Source: JBJYIN01 sp046237015
Lineage (GTDB): Bacteria > Pseudomonadota > Gammaproteobacteria > Enterobacterales > Enterobacteriaceae
Direction of reading: 5' to 3'
Length of the DNA: 64,000 nucleotides
NCBI RefSeq assembly: GCF_046237015.1
Contig: NZ_JBJYIN010000001.1
Span: forward strand, 1-64,000
Positions 24,674 through 33,315 of the stretch are shown one piece after another; position 1 is the stretch's first letter, and each line of letters starts with the position of its first letter. Both the position numbers and the translations under genes were made by a program. The notes beneath the pieces are model-generated. The model was not told the DNA's origin. It did not search any database and worked only from the letters and a program-made list of their open reading frames with translations.

Positions 24674-26161
24674 TTATCTTTGTTCCAACTCTTTCATTAT
24701 AAACAAGATAATATCGTTAATATTATCCCATTCTCTTTTAATAGCTATATCTGATGGATAAATAGCACCATGTGCATTAGCACCTAAACTTTTTGGTGAA
24801 AGATAACTATTTTCATTAGACTGAACTTTTTTAAGAGCTGATAGGCTAGATTTTTCTTTCTTTGTTAATTGCCTAGATATTTTCTCACCTTTTTCGAGAA
24901 AATCTACAATTTTACCAAGAATTCTATGTGTTTCCATTCCAGATGGATAATTCCCATAAACATGTTCATAATACTCATGATAGGCATTTTCGAGAAAAAC
25001 CCGACATGTAAGAGTCGCTGAAAGTGTATACATATTACAATTGACTCTTTTCACTTCATCATAAATTCTCTTAAAAATATTATTTTTTATTTTTACTTTA
25101 AAAGACGATGGAATAATACACTCTCTTTTATCTGGACTCTGATTATCTCTACCCCCGGTAGTCGAACCACCCTTTGAGCCTGTATCTGATGTATTTAAAT
25201 CAAGCTCTTCAGGTGCCCCGTTACCATCTGTCGGCTGATAGCTTCCAAGGTTTTCTGTTGGTTTATATCCTTCGGTATTACCACCTGTAGCTACCTCTTC
25301 TTCAGAGCCCGTAGCGTTTTTTCTTTTAAAATATTCTTCCTTATCTTTTATAGATATAATCTCACGCGAATGGTGTACAGGCGCGACTCCTTCACTAACT
25401 AATCTCTTAGCGTAGTTCTCCCAGTCAATTTTCCTTGTTCTAGAGTGAACGACTTTATTTTCATTAGTAGATAAAAGATCTCTACAAAATCTTGAGATTA
25501 CCCTGTCAAAATCTTCAAATGTAACATCAATTTTTACATCTGACTCAGATCGACCAGTTACTACTCCAATCGTTGTCCTGAAATATGGATTACCCAAAAA
25601 TCGAGAAGCCGTTGTTAATACTTTATCCTGCTTCTCTTCCTCAGTAATAAATCCATATTTATTCGCATAATCTAAAATACTTAGAGCTAATGCATTATTA
25701 TTATAGTCAAAAAATCGTGCTTTTTGTGGTGCATCCCATGATTTCAAACCGACACCATTTTGTTCACCATTGTGTCTGCGCGCAAGCCATGGATTAGCGC
25801 TTTCTCTATCACTAAAGAGTACACATTCAATATCAAATATTGATTCATCACATAGTTTCGATTTTTTAATAAAAAAATCTCTATCTTCAGATGGTGCAAG
25901 AGTGGGGTCTTTAAGTAATTTAAGAGCACAAGCTCTACGATTACCTTCAACAACAATAAAATTTCCTCTCTCATCTAAAACAACGCCCATTCTATCAAAT
26001 GGGCTAGTGCTATTCATATCACATATATCTTTGGCAAGATCTTTAACTTTCTCAAATTTGATAAGTCTTTTAATAATATCATTTTGCTCATCAAGATAAT
26101 CATGCCGTGGGTTTTCAGAGTCTAAATATAAATCAAGGGCATTAATTATTTTCGTTTCCAT
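24674..26161 (-). CDS. ParB/Srx-domain protein
   Basis: A 495-residue protein with an N-terminal ParB/Srx-like domain (INALDLYLDSENPRHDYLDE) carrying FIVVEGNRRACALKLL at 69-83, the family's nucleotide-binding G-x-R-R signature. A Gly/Ser/Thr-rich linker at about 285-335 separates it from a helical C-terminal domain (HRILGKIVDFLEKGEKISRQ). This is not a plasmid ParB; related domains occur in nucleotide-dependent DNA regulators and in defence proteins. AT-rich and co-oriented with the D12 methylase, so the pair was probably acquired together. Confidence 0.72.
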   Translation of the reverse strand: METKIINALDLYLDSENPRHDYLDEQNDIIKRLIKFEKVKDLAKDICDMNSTSPFDRMGVVLDERGNFIVVEGNRRACALKLLKDPTLAPSEDRDFFIKKSKLCDESIFDIECVLFSDRESANPWLARRHNGEQNGVGLKSWDAPQKARFFDYNNNALALSILDYANKYGFITEEEKQDKVLTTASRFLGNPYFRTTIGVVTGRSESDVKIDVTFEDFDRVISRFCRDLLSTNENKVVHSRTRKIDWENYAKRLVSEGVAPVHHSREIISIKDKEEYFKRKNATGSEEEVATGGNTEGYKPTENLGSYQPTDGNGAPEELDLNTSDTGSKGGSTTGGRDNQSPDKRECIIPSSFKVKIKNNIFKRIYDEVKRVNCNMYTLSATLTCRVFLENAYHEYYEHVYGNYPSGMETHRILGKIVDFLEKGEKISRQLTKKEKSSLSALKKVQSNENSYLSPKSLGANAHGAIYPSDIAIKREWDNINDIILFIMKELEQR

Positions 26162-26195
26162 GAATTCCTCTTAATATTATATATGCTGTGTAAAG

Positions 26196-26783
26196 CTAAC
26201 AATTATGCCCGATTGTAATAACAACCATCCCAACGCCCTTAACATCATCAATAGAGCACTCGAATTTAGTTGCGTTACCGGATACCTGAATACGGTTACC
26301 TGGGATGCGGGCTACGTCGTACACATCCACATCGCCATCAATATCTAACAACCAGCGGCCATTGCTGACTTGAGTCACAGACATATCGGCGATCCAGGCA
26401 TTGTTGCCCTTCTCTATGAAAGCGGGTTCGGATACAGAATCATCAAGCAATGTGCTATCAACGCTCCATGTTCCGGCGTCTTGCAATCTCCCGCCGACAA
26501 TCCTGATCTTTTTCAAAGAGATGCAGGCACTATTAATAGCACTTTCGGCGGGCTTTGCAAGATCTTGAAACATTTCGCCTTCACCCGTTGCTAACCATGT
26601 TAGCGAAGCTCCAGTCTCTAAAGCACAGCGCACAACAGCTTCACCAGGAAAATAGTCGCGCTTAACCCAGGTGCTGATAGTTCCTGTCCCAGCACCGAAG
26701 TGGTCGCTCAATTCCTTCTTCATTTTGAACCCATATGCCTGCATCAAGCGCTGTACAGCGGCTTCACCGCCCTGGAGTTTCAT
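26196..26783 (-). CDS. cI: Phage 186-type CI repressor
   Basis: A 195-residue CI repressor of the P2/186 type: N-terminal helix-turn-helix (YGFKMKKELSDHFGAGTGTI, STWVKRDYFPGEAVV) and a C-terminal oligomerisation domain. I see no obvious LexA-like Ala-Gly cleavage site with Ser/Lys dyad, consistent with a 186-like repressor that is not cleaved by RecA but switched off by another protein. Transcribed divergently from cox. Confidence 0.85.
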   Translation of the reverse strand: MKLQGGEAAVQRLMQAYGFKMKKELSDHFGAGTGTISTWVKRDYFPGEAVVRCALETGASLTWLATGEGEMFQDLAKPAESAINSACISLKKIRIVGGRLQDAGTWSVDSTLLDDSVSEPAFIEKGNNAWIADMSVTQVSNGRWLLDIDGDVDVYDVARIPGNRIQVSGNATKFECSIDDVKGVGMVVITIGHNC

Positions 26784-26899
26784 TTCACAAAAACCTTAGG
26801 ATAAAGTTGACAATATGAAATGCTGAGATTAGCCTAAGTGGCAATTATGAAAAAACAAGCTATCTACAACATTACTTAACTAACAGAACAGAATGCCTT
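26784..26899. promoter_or_regulatory. Lysogeny switch region (cI/cox)
   Basis: Divergent promoters between cI and the Cox/Apl-like gene. TTGACA at 26807-26812 with TAGCCT 17 bases on is a fair rightward promoter. CCTTAGG at 26794 and TTAGCCTAAG at 26829 are related half-sites suitable for CI or Apl binding. Confidence 0.55.
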
Positions 26900-27112
26900 A
26901 TGAAAACGCCACTTTCAATCACTCTGGCTACACCATATGTCACATTAAAAGAGTTTTCTCGCATCAGCGGATTACCAATAGCGACCTGCTACCAATGGGT
27001 ACACCTGGGAAAGCTGCCTATCCGGGCTAAAACCGCGAAAAACGAGCGAACCATGATTAACCTCCTGGCGCTAACAAAAGAAGCCGAATGGGAAGCACGG
27101 CTTAGTGCGTAA
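26900..27112 (+). CDS. Cox/Apl-type excisionase and regulator
   Basis: A 70-residue protein with a winged-helix/excisionase pattern (TLKEFSRISGLPIATCYQWV followed by HLGKLPIRAKT). In P2 and 186 the gene in this place (cox/apl) represses the lysogenic promoter and directs excision with int. Small size and position right of cI fit fully. Confidence 0.8.
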   Translation: MKTPLSITLATPYVTLKEFSRISGLPIATCYQWVHLGKLPIRAKTAKNERTMINLLALTKEAEWEARLSA

Positions 27113-27157
27113 ATTCAAATTTGTGAATTTATTATCGATTTCAATAGGGATTTGACC

Positions 27158-27667
27158 ATGTTTGATTACCAAATCGCAAAACACCCGCACTATGCCAATG
27201 CGTGTCGCGCATTTGCCACCAGGCACAACCTGGTTGAACTGGCAGAAATGGTAGGTATGAACCCGCAGATGCTGCGCAACAAGCTGAACCCAGAACAGCC
27301 TCATCGCTTAACGTGCGATGACCTGTTGACCATCACGGATGCCTCTGAGGATTCAACGCTGATCGACGGCCTACTGGCACAGCTTAATTGCTTGCCTGCC
27401 GTTCCCGTCAACGAAGCGAAAGCAGAACGGCTAACCACGTATGTATTGCAGGCCACCGCCGCCGTGGGCACTGTCGCTGCAGAAAGCCTCTCTACCGAGC
27501 GAATGAGTCAAACACGGCGAAATTCTTTTATGGAAAGCATTAATTCCGGCATTCGCTATCTGTCGTTAGTCGGGTTGACGCTGCAAACCAGAATACAAGC
27601 CAATCCCGCAATGGCTTCCACCGTAGATGCACTGAGCGGGATCGGTGCATCTTTGAATGTTGGGTGA
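27158..27667 (+). CDS. CII-type regulatory protein
   Basis: A 169-residue protein of the phage CP76/186 CII family (FDYQIAKHPHYANACRAFAT, then LAEMVGMNPQMLRNKLNPEQ, a helix-turn-helix). CII of 186 activates establishment of lysogeny. I chose ATG 27158, with AGGGA upstream, over TTG 27152. The last 74 bases have a diverged copy at 28384-28457. Confidence 0.83.
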   Translation: MFDYQIAKHPHYANACRAFATRHNLVELAEMVGMNPQMLRNKLNPEQPHRLTCDDLLTITDASEDSTLIDGLLAQLNCLPAVPVNEAKAERLTTYVLQATAAVGTVAAESLSTERMSQTRRNSFMESINSGIRYLSLVGLTLQTRIQANPAMASTVDALSGIGASLNVG

Positions 27668-27716
27668 TGTGGAATAGCTACCGAACTATATGTAATAGCC
27701 CGATAGCATTTAAAAA

Positions 27717-27899
27717 TTAATGAGCTGGGTGAGTTTTTATAAGCGTGCCGCGTTGAGTGCGACCACTGTCACTTAAATGCATCTGGTCGATTGGAACCCC
27801 TGCATCATCATAGAACTTGGCGTCATCAATTAAAGACAAAAACCTCTCAGCATCTTCGATACAAAGCGGGCGGTTTTCAAAAATACGGGGGCTATTCAC
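27717..27899 (-). CDS. Short doubtful ORF
   Basis: A 60-codon frame with a GTG start on the strand opposite to its neighbours. The sequence (RPLCIEDAERFLSLIDDAKF) is plausible protein but no family is recognised. It may be a fragment of a larger lost gene in the interval between the two cII ends. Confidence 0.25.
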   Translation of the reverse strand: MNSPRIFENRPLCIEDAERFLSLIDDAKFYDDAGVPIDQMHLSDSGRTQRGTLIKTHPAH

Positions 27900-27972
27900 A
27901 ACAGTGTTGCCACTTTTATCAACAATCCGTCAATTCCATTCTGAGCGGCTTTTATAAGAGATAACAATATTT

Positions 27973-28212
27973 ATGCACATATTTAACGATCCTTCTGAAA
28001 GTCAGAAATATTCCGAATTAATACATTGTGCCGCAAACAATTTATTAGATGCGTTCAAAGGGGGAGATACGAGAATCGCCCTTGAAATTTTAGATTGGAT
28101 GAAAGACGCAGTGATTGCGAACTCTTCCGTTGTTGCGACTAAAGATGCGAACTGCGTTAACGCCTCTAGTCCTTCATTTCCTTTGAAAGTCATCAGCATA
28201 AAACGTGGTTGA
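27973..28212 (+). CDS. Small early prophage protein, unknown
   Basis: A 79-residue frame (NDPSESQKYSELIHCAANNL, IALEILDWMKDAVI) with helical character and no recognised family. ATG start, weak ribosome site. It lies in the segment between cII and its duplicated 3' end, probably an insertion relative to 186. Confidence 0.4.
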   Translation: MHIFNDPSESQKYSELIHCAANNLLDAFKGGDTRIALEILDWMKDAVIANSSVVATKDANCVNASSPSFPLKVISIKRG

Positions 28213-28326
28213 TTGTTTTTGGCGATTCGATCCTACCACAACACCATGCGCCGGGCATGGCTAAAACCCGGCACCTATTCGCAACCGTCTATCCGTGGGC
28301 GGTTACCAATAGGAAGGAGGAAATCA

Positions 28327-28455
28327 ATGATTTCTATTGCTCGTTTACTCACAAGTCAGTCGCCTTCACCGGGACTGATAATACAAGCCAATCCCGCGAT
28401 GGCCTCCGCCGTAGAGGCGCTAAGCGGGATCGGGACGTTTCTGAATGTTGGGTGA
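28327..28455 (+). pseudogene. Chimeric short ORF: Fil-like start fused to a CII end
   Basis: A 42-residue frame behind a very strong ribosome site (AGGAGG six bases upstream). It starts MISIARLLTSQSPSPG, which from memory resembles the start of the 186 Fil (filamentation) family. From residue 19 it continues with about 24 residues matching the C-terminus of the CII protein (IQANPAMASAVEALSGIG). The join suggests a truncated gene fused by duplication of the cII 3' end. Expression is possible but function unlikely. Confidence 0.45.
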
Positions 28456-28457
28456 TG
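28384..28457 (+). repeat. Diverged duplicate of the cII 3' end
   Basis: Seventy-four bases matching 27596-27669 with about 11 differences (roughly 85% by eye), including the stop codon. The two copies bracket about 700 bases of small ORFs. Confidence 0.75.
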
Positions 28458-28467
28458 GCTTAAAGAC

Positions 28468-28911
28468 TCAGTCGGACAAACCAACGGATTTAAGTGCCAG
28501 GCTAACGCCAGTGCTTAATATTTGGTTAACGACCGTCTTAGCCATTTCTTTTCCACCACTTTTAGTCGCATCAAGGAGACGATCACCCAAGGGTTCTTGT
28601 AATGCATCGGGGATAGCTTTTAGTACCTCTAAGCCTTTGGCTGTTAGAACGCAATCAGGAATCGTTTGGAAATTCGCCGGTTTTGTTTTTCCAGTGATGT
28701 AGCCAGCGCCGACAAGCCAATCCATACAGGCATAGGCAAATTCATTTTCCGGTGTCGGGCGCATCCCGAAGCGTGGATCTTCAACAAAAACCTCAGCATC
28801 ACCAATGAGGTCTTTGATTTTTATTACCGTAGGCAGAGGAAACTCACGGTAAAGGATAGAAAAAGCTACTGCTGTGATTTCATTAAATTTTTCAATATTT
28901 GAGGCTGACAT
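28468..28911 (-). CDS. Prophage protein of unknown function
   Basis: A 147-residue protein reading against the early operon. The central part looks like a winged helix (YACMDWLVGAGYITGKTKPA, then CVLTAKGLEVLKAI) and the C-terminus is helical and hydrophobic. I do not recognise it. It is divergent from, and overlaps by two bases at the start codon, the gene at 28910. Being oriented opposite to the phage operon, it may be expressed from the prophage. Confidence 0.6.
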   Translation of the reverse strand: MSASNIEKFNEITAVAFSILYREFPLPTVIKIKDLIGDAEVFVEDPRFGMRPTPENEFAYACMDWLVGAGYITGKTKPANFQTIPDCVLTAKGLEVLKAIPDALQEPLGDRLLDATKSGGKEMAKTVVNQILSTGVSLALKSVGLSD

Positions 28912-29128
28912 GACAATTCAAACTCCCTATGAAACAAGCAAGGCCAAAGCCGAGCTAATAGATGAACTAACCAAGGTTATCAAGATGCAAATACATGGCT
29001 CGATGGACTGGGTTAGAAGCCGGGCTTACTGGGATTCTAAGCTACCAGGAGTTGACCCGGTGATTTTAGCCGAAGCGCTAACCGACGCGCTTAGCATAGC
29101 AGCATCAGAAGTTGCAAACAGAGCGTAA
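28910..29128 (+). CDS. Small early prophage protein, unknown
   Basis: A 72-residue acidic helical protein (TSKAKAELIDELTKVIKMQI, DPVILAEALTDALSI). ATG at 28910; an upstream in-frame ATG at 28874 lies inside the divergent gene. Typical of short early-region genes of P2-like phages; no known function. Confidence 0.55.
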   Translation: MTIQTPYETSKAKAELIDELTKVIKMQIHGSMDWVRSRAYWDSKLPGVDPVILAEALTDALSIAASEVANRA

Positions 29129-29164
29129 AACCAACTCTATTCCTATCTTATTTGTGAGGACTAT

Positions 29165-29341
29165 ATGGAACAACCGATCTCAATCGCGTCGTTCCTCTGG
29201 TATCAGCAGGAGGAACAACGGCCTGATTTCACCATCACCCATGGCAAAGGCCGTAAGGGGATCATCATTCGTACTCGTCCGGTGAGTCGCACCCAGCGGG
29301 TTATCCGTTCTATCAAATTAGTTATACGGGGGAAAGCATGA
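29165..29341 (+). CDS. 58-residue early protein, coupled to the B-like gene
   Basis: A short basic protein (MEQPISIASFLWYQQEEQRP, RKGIIIRTRPVSRTQRVIRS). GTGAGG lies upstream. Its stop overlaps the next ATG (ATGA at 29338), a clear translational coupling, so I regard it as real. It has no recognised domain. Confidence 0.6.
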   Translation: MEQPISIASFLWYQQEEQRPDFTITHGKGRKGIIIRTRPVSRTQRVIRSIKLVIRGKA

Positions 29342-29838
29342 CAGCATTCACCGTTAGCAGTATGCAGAACTTACCCGCCGGGCTGCGCAACGTGATCGGC
29401 AAGCACTTTGCTGATAGCCGCTGGCGTGAAACCTGTGCGTATTACAACAGCCTGCATGAGCGCGACCGTTTGACCATCTGCTTTCATGCACAGATGAAAA
29501 AGGGTCAGACTGTTTACCGTCTGGAGGAAATGCCAACCGCAGAACGGGAACGGGTTGTCTGCGCCATTGATGAACTGCGCCGGGCTTTCTCAAGAGGACG
29601 TAATCGGGGCGTGAATACGTCAACGTTTCTGAGCTGGTTAAATGTTGGCGAGAGAAAAACCCTATTTTTGCACGCGGGGTTAACTGAAAAAGAATTTAAT
29701 CAACCTTATTGGCGTATTGAAGATGAATCATGCCAATGGCGTAAACCACTATTACGCGCATTAAATGAACTGGTGAGTTTATTTGATGCTGCCCCCGATA
29801 TTCTCACGGCAATTAAACCCGAAGAATATCTGAATTAA
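29338..29838 (+). CDS. P2 gpB-like replication protein
   Basis: A 166-residue protein, the same length as P2 gpB, in the B position of the early operon. Typical stretches are NLPAGLRNVIGKHFADSRWR and TCAYYNSLHERDRLTICFHA. In P2, gpB helps load the host DnaB helicase for lagging-strand synthesis. The assignment rests on position, length and remembered similarity. Confidence 0.68.
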   Translation: MTAFTVSSMQNLPAGLRNVIGKHFADSRWRETCAYYNSLHERDRLTICFHAQMKKGQTVYRLEEMPTAERERVVCAIDELRRAFSRGRNRGVNTSTFLSWLNVGERKTLFLHAGLTEKEFNQPYWRIEDESCQWRKPLLRALNELVSLFDAAPDILTAIKPEEYLN

Positions 29839-29900
29839 ATAACCACCTGAAATTAATTAGGCGCTTAACCGCGTCGGGACTCCCATTATCTGAGGATTAT

Positions 29901-30149
29901 ATGCACATGTATAAAACAGTCGGTCAGGCGATGCACCGCAAAGCAGAAAACGAGGGCATTCAATTAATGCTTTCTCAGGCACGCAAAGAAGCGAAAGCCG
30001 ATGCGCACACGTCATTTTCTTCTCGTCTGGATAAGCTGGCAACCCATGCCGCTATCAATGAATTAAGTAGCGTGGAAATCATCGAATTATTGCGGCAGGA
30101 ATCCGAAGCCCTTAATCATTCCGGTGCATATATTAAGGCGGTGATGTAA
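29901..30149 (+). CDS. DUF2732 protein (P2 orf82-like)
   Basis: An 80-82 residue helical protein (GQAMHRKAENEGIQLMLSQA) with the DUF2732 C-terminus LSSVEIIELLRQESE. The start is 29901 or 29907. Its stop overlaps the next start (TAATG), so it is coupled. Unknown function, conserved in P2-like early operons. Confidence 0.75.
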   Translation: MHMYKTVGQAMHRKAENEGIQLMLSQARKEAKADAHTSFSSRLDKLATHAAINELSSVEIIELLRQESEALNHSGAYIKAVM

Positions 30150-30451
30150 TGGAAAACCCCGCTTATAACCGCATCGATATCAACGGTAATTATGCAATCG
30201 TGAAAGTCGGCTATGACTTTGCGCTGGGCGAAATTAAATGTGGGAAAGAAGACGGCGACCAGCCGTATTTATCTACGCTGGCTGTTTATCAAACACCAAT
30301 CAAATTAATCAATGATTTCATTCATCGCGGTGTTAGCTCGGCTATTTGGATGGAAAAAGTTACTGACGCCAAAAGCCTGCTGACTGAATCCAAACGACTG
30401 GCCGATTTGTGCCAGAAAGCCTTTGACCAACTGAATAACTCAGCGGAGTAA
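30149..30451 (+). CDS. Early prophage protein, unknown
   Basis: A 100-residue protein (NRIDINGNYAIVKVGYDFAL, KSLLTESKRLADLCQKAFDQ) with a beta-rich first half and a helical end. It resembles the small proteins seen between orf82 and the zinc-finger gene in P2-like phages (possibly DUF5405); I am not sure of the family. Start coupled to the preceding gene. Confidence 0.6.
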   Translation: MENPAYNRIDINGNYAIVKVGYDFALGEIKCGKEDGDQPYLSTLAVYQTPIKLINDFIHRGVSSAIWMEKVTDAKSLLTESKRLADLCQKAFDQLNNSAE

Positions 30452-30454
30452 ATC

Positions 30455-30679
30455 ATGCCTGATTCAATGGACTTGGTGCAGCAACGCCAACAGGACATGT
30501 TAGAGCACCAGATCGCCAACGCCCGGAACGTCCAACGCGGCGTTTCTGCCTTTGAGTGCGAAGACTGCGCTCACCCCATCCCTGAAGCGCGCCGCGCTGC
30601 AATTGATGGCGTGACACGTTGTGCGTCCTGCCAGGGTATCCACGAACTGAAAAGTAAGCATTATCGAGGTGGGTTATGA
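30455..30679 (+). CDS. TraR/DksA-type zinc-finger protein (P2 orf83-like)
   Basis: A 74-residue protein with a four-cysteine zinc finger, CEDCAHPIPEARRAAIDGVT and then CASC, typical of phage TraR/DksA-like proteins. These bind the RNA polymerase secondary channel. It lies where P2 has orf83. Its stop overlaps the start of the next gene. Confidence 0.88.
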   Translation: MPDSMDLVQQRQQDMLEHQIANARNVQRGVSAFECEDCAHPIPEARRAAIDGVTRCASCQGIHELKSKHYRGGL

Positions 30680-30870
30680 CCTCGCTTTCTTTCGTTTCTG
30701 GAAAAAGGCACATCACTGTCCCCTGTGATGACGTTGCTTTTTACTTCCCTTCTGTCGTTGAGGATGGATGTTTTTTTGTCACGTTGAAAAGTGGCAAGCA
30801 GTACCGAGCAACCAGTTTAAGAGAAAATACAACTGACCTCCGGGGAGCTTGCTCCGGCGCTACGCTATGA
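30676..30870 (+). CDS. Small protein preceding gene A
   Basis: A 64-residue frame (SFVSGKRHITVPCDDVAFYF) overlapping both neighbours (ATGA with the zinc-finger gene and with gene A), so it is inserted in a tightly coupled run. Beta-rich, no recognised family. Confidence 0.55.
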   Translation: MTSLSFVSGKRHITVPCDDVAFYFPSVVEDGCFFVTLKSGKQYRATSLRENTTDLRGACSGATL

Positions 30871-33167
30871 ATCGAACCCACCGGGGGCGCTCCGCTCCCA
30901 CCCCACCGCCACCTTTCCCCGGCAGCACCCGCGAGGCGTTCGTGGGTGCGTATCCGTGGAACGCCCCGCGCCCGGCCATCGTACCAGAAGAAAGGCAGCT
31001 TACCCGTGAGGAATGGACTCAGGGGCAAGCCGTTTTAGCGAAAATTAACCAGCAACCGCACTTCCTGCGCGAAATCTGCCTGAGTCGCTACGTTTACCTG
31101 CAAAAGAATAAAGGCCAGCTCAGCGCCCATCGTTTTCTGATTAACAGCTTTATGCAGCGCATGTGGCCGCGTATTGAGGCAATCAATACCCGCCATGCCA
31201 TGAATCGCCACGCCTCCGAGCGTTTCCTGTCTGAATCTGACGCCTATCAAACGCTACCCGGCATGAATGACAAAGCGCTGGGGCGTCTGGCTGCGCGTAT
31301 TTCCGGCCAGATATTTTCTGCGTATGAGGAAATGAGCGATGCCATGAAAGCGGAGCGCGGCGGCCAGCCTGATGCACTCTTTACCGACGAGGCACAGGCC
31401 GAGCTTTTCGGCCATGTTGCCAGCATGGCGCGTGCGTTCAATATCACCCCGCTTTTCTGGAAGAACTACCGCAAAGGCACGCTGGATATACGTAAGGCAA
31501 TAGCCAGCGTTTCCCGTCTGATTAATGAAGAATGGTGGACTCGCCAGCTTAAAGCCCAGCGTACCCGCTGGCGTGAGGCGCTGAATATTGCCGTCGGTCA
31601 GGTAAGTAAAAAGGCGTCCCCCTATGCCAGCAAGATGGCGATCCGCGATGTACAGGCGCGTCGCCTCGCCAATATGGATTACCTGAAAAACTGTGAGCTG
31701 GAGAACGTCGCAACAGGTGAACGTATCGACCTGATCGACAAAGTGATGGCAAGTATTTCCAACCCAGAAATTCGCCGTATGGAGCTGATGAGCACTATCG
31801 CCGGGATTGAGCGTTACGCCAGCGAACAGCGAGAAGTCGGGATGTTTATCACTATAACCACGCCGTCGAAGTATCACCCTACCCGTGTGATCGGCAAGGG
31901 CAGCGCTAATGAGAAAGTCCAGTTTAACCGAAGCTGGGACAATGAAGCCTTTACGCCGAAAGACGGCCAGCGCTATCTAGTGAAGATATGGGGCAAGATG
32001 CGCACAGCTTTTAAGGACAACAACCTGAAGGTGTACGGGATGCGCGTTGTCGAACCACATCACGACGGAACACCTCACTGGCACATGATGTTGTTTTGCA
32101 AGCGCGCGCATCGTCAGTCAGTCATCGATATTATGCGCCGTTATGCCCTGAAAGAAGACGGCAACGAACGCGGCGCAGCAACATACCGCTTTGAATGTAA
32201 ACACCTCAATAAAGGCGGTGCTGCTGGCTATATCGCTAAGTACATCGCCAAAAATATCGATGGCTACGCGCTCGATGGTGAGATCGACAAAGACACCGGA
32301 AAACCGCTACGTGATATGGCCTCCGCCGTCACCGCGTGGGCGTCAACGTGGCGCATCCCTCAATTTAAAGCTATCGGTATCCCCACCATGGGCGCTTACC
32401 GCGAGTGCCGAAGCGGCACGTTACGTAGCGTCAATCTTACTGACCAATTCGACGAACAGGTCGAGGCGGTTCGCTGTGCTGCTGACGCGGGCAAATTTGA
32501 CGCCTACATGGCCGCACAGGGTGGCGCGAATGTTTCCCGCGAACTGCAAACGGTGCGTGTTGCACGCCGGGTATCGGACAAGCTCAACGAGTATGACGAA
32601 GAAGTGCAAAAGGTGGTCGGGATTTTCGCCCCACACTTGGGCGAAGGTCATGTTTTTGAAACCCGTACAACCGAATGGCGCATCGTTTCTAAAGCCGTTG
32701 ACCTTGAGCCTTTGACTTTAAAAAGCGCCTCCGGCGCGCCTCGGAGTCCTGTCAATAACTGTGGGTTGGGTTCTCAACGGTCGGGCGCTAATGTCAAAAA
32801 GCAGGCCGAAAACAGCGGCATAGCAACGACATTAGAAACCGATAACCCAGCGATTGACTGGAGTGACGACGCGGCTGTGAGGGCGCTAGGAATGCGTCTA
32901 CGTGAGCAATCCGTCAGGAAAAACCATAAGCAACGCGACTTTAACCCCAATAGCCTCCGAGATCCGTCACCGTCGGCCAGATTAACGGGCGAAGAACGGA
33001 AGCGGATACCTCGTATTCAGCGTGATTTACTCCAACGCGGTATCACCGCTCAACGCTGGGAACTGGAAGCGCTGGCGCGTGGCGCAAAGATGAAGATTGA
33101 CGGTGAACTTATCTCATACCCGGAGGCTGACGAGTGGTCGGGATTTAGTGAGAGTTTCCTGGAATAG
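30867..33167 (+). CDS. A: Replication initiator endonuclease gpA
   Basis: About 766 residues, the P2 gpA rolling-circle initiator. The HUH motif lies in VEPHHDGTPHWHMMLF near residue 400 and the two catalytic tyrosines in AGYIAKYIAKNID near residue 455. In P2 the nick site lies within this gene. I chose ATG 30867, which overlaps the previous stop, over 30849. The C-terminal 100 residues are charged and probably variable. Confidence 0.94.
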   Translation: MNRTHRGRSAPTPPPPFPGSTREAFVGAYPWNAPRPAIVPEERQLTREEWTQGQAVLAKINQQPHFLREICLSRYVYLQKNKGQLSAHRFLINSFMQRMWPRIEAINTRHAMNRHASERFLSESDAYQTLPGMNDKALGRLAARISGQIFSAYEEMSDAMKAERGGQPDALFTDEAQAELFGHVASMARAFNITPLFWKNYRKGTLDIRKAIASVSRLINEEWWTRQLKAQRTRWREALNIAVGQVSKKASPYASKMAIRDVQARRLANMDYLKNCELENVATGERIDLIDKVMASISNPEIRRMELMSTIAGIERYASEQREVGMFITITTPSKYHPTRVIGKGSANEKVQFNRSWDNEAFTPKDGQRYLVKIWGKMRTAFKDNNLKVYGMRVVEPHHDGTPHWHMMLFCKRAHRQSVIDIMRRYALKEDGNERGAATYRFECKHLNKGGAAGYIAKYIAKNIDGYALDGEIDKDTGKPLRDMASAVTAWASTWRIPQFKAIGIPTMGAYRECRSGTLRSVNLTDQFDEQVEAVRCAADAGKFDAYMAAQGGANVSRELQTVRVARRVSDKLNEYDEEVQKVVGIFAPHLGEGHVFETRTTEWRIVSKAVDLEPLTLKSASGAPRSPVNNCGLGSQRSGANVKKQAENSGIATTLETDNPAIDWSDDAAVRALGMRLREQSVRKNHKQRDFNPNSLRDPSPSARLTGEERKRIPRIQRDLLQRGITAQRWELEALARGAKMKIDGELISYPEADEWSGFSESFLE

Positions 33168-33285
33168 CTTGGATACCAGGCTATTAGCACTACGCTGATG
33201 TATCAGAATCACCAATAAAACAGTTTAATCTTTAATTTACAACACGTTGAATAATTTATTGACTGCCGTTTCATTTTGAAAAATA

Positions 33286-33301
33286 CTGTATATAAGAACA
33301 G
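33286..33301 (+). promoter_or_regulatory. LexA (SOS) box after gene A
   Basis: CTGTATATAAGAACAG fits CTGT-N8-ACAG. It lies 14 bases upstream of the small gene at 33316. In phage 186 the SOS-induced tum gene occupies this side of the genome. Confidence 0.72.
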
Positions 33302-33315
33302 TGAAAAGGAATAGT

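Noticed and set aside
31254..31877. 207-codon minus-strand ORF
   Set aside because: Antisense of replication gene A; no support.
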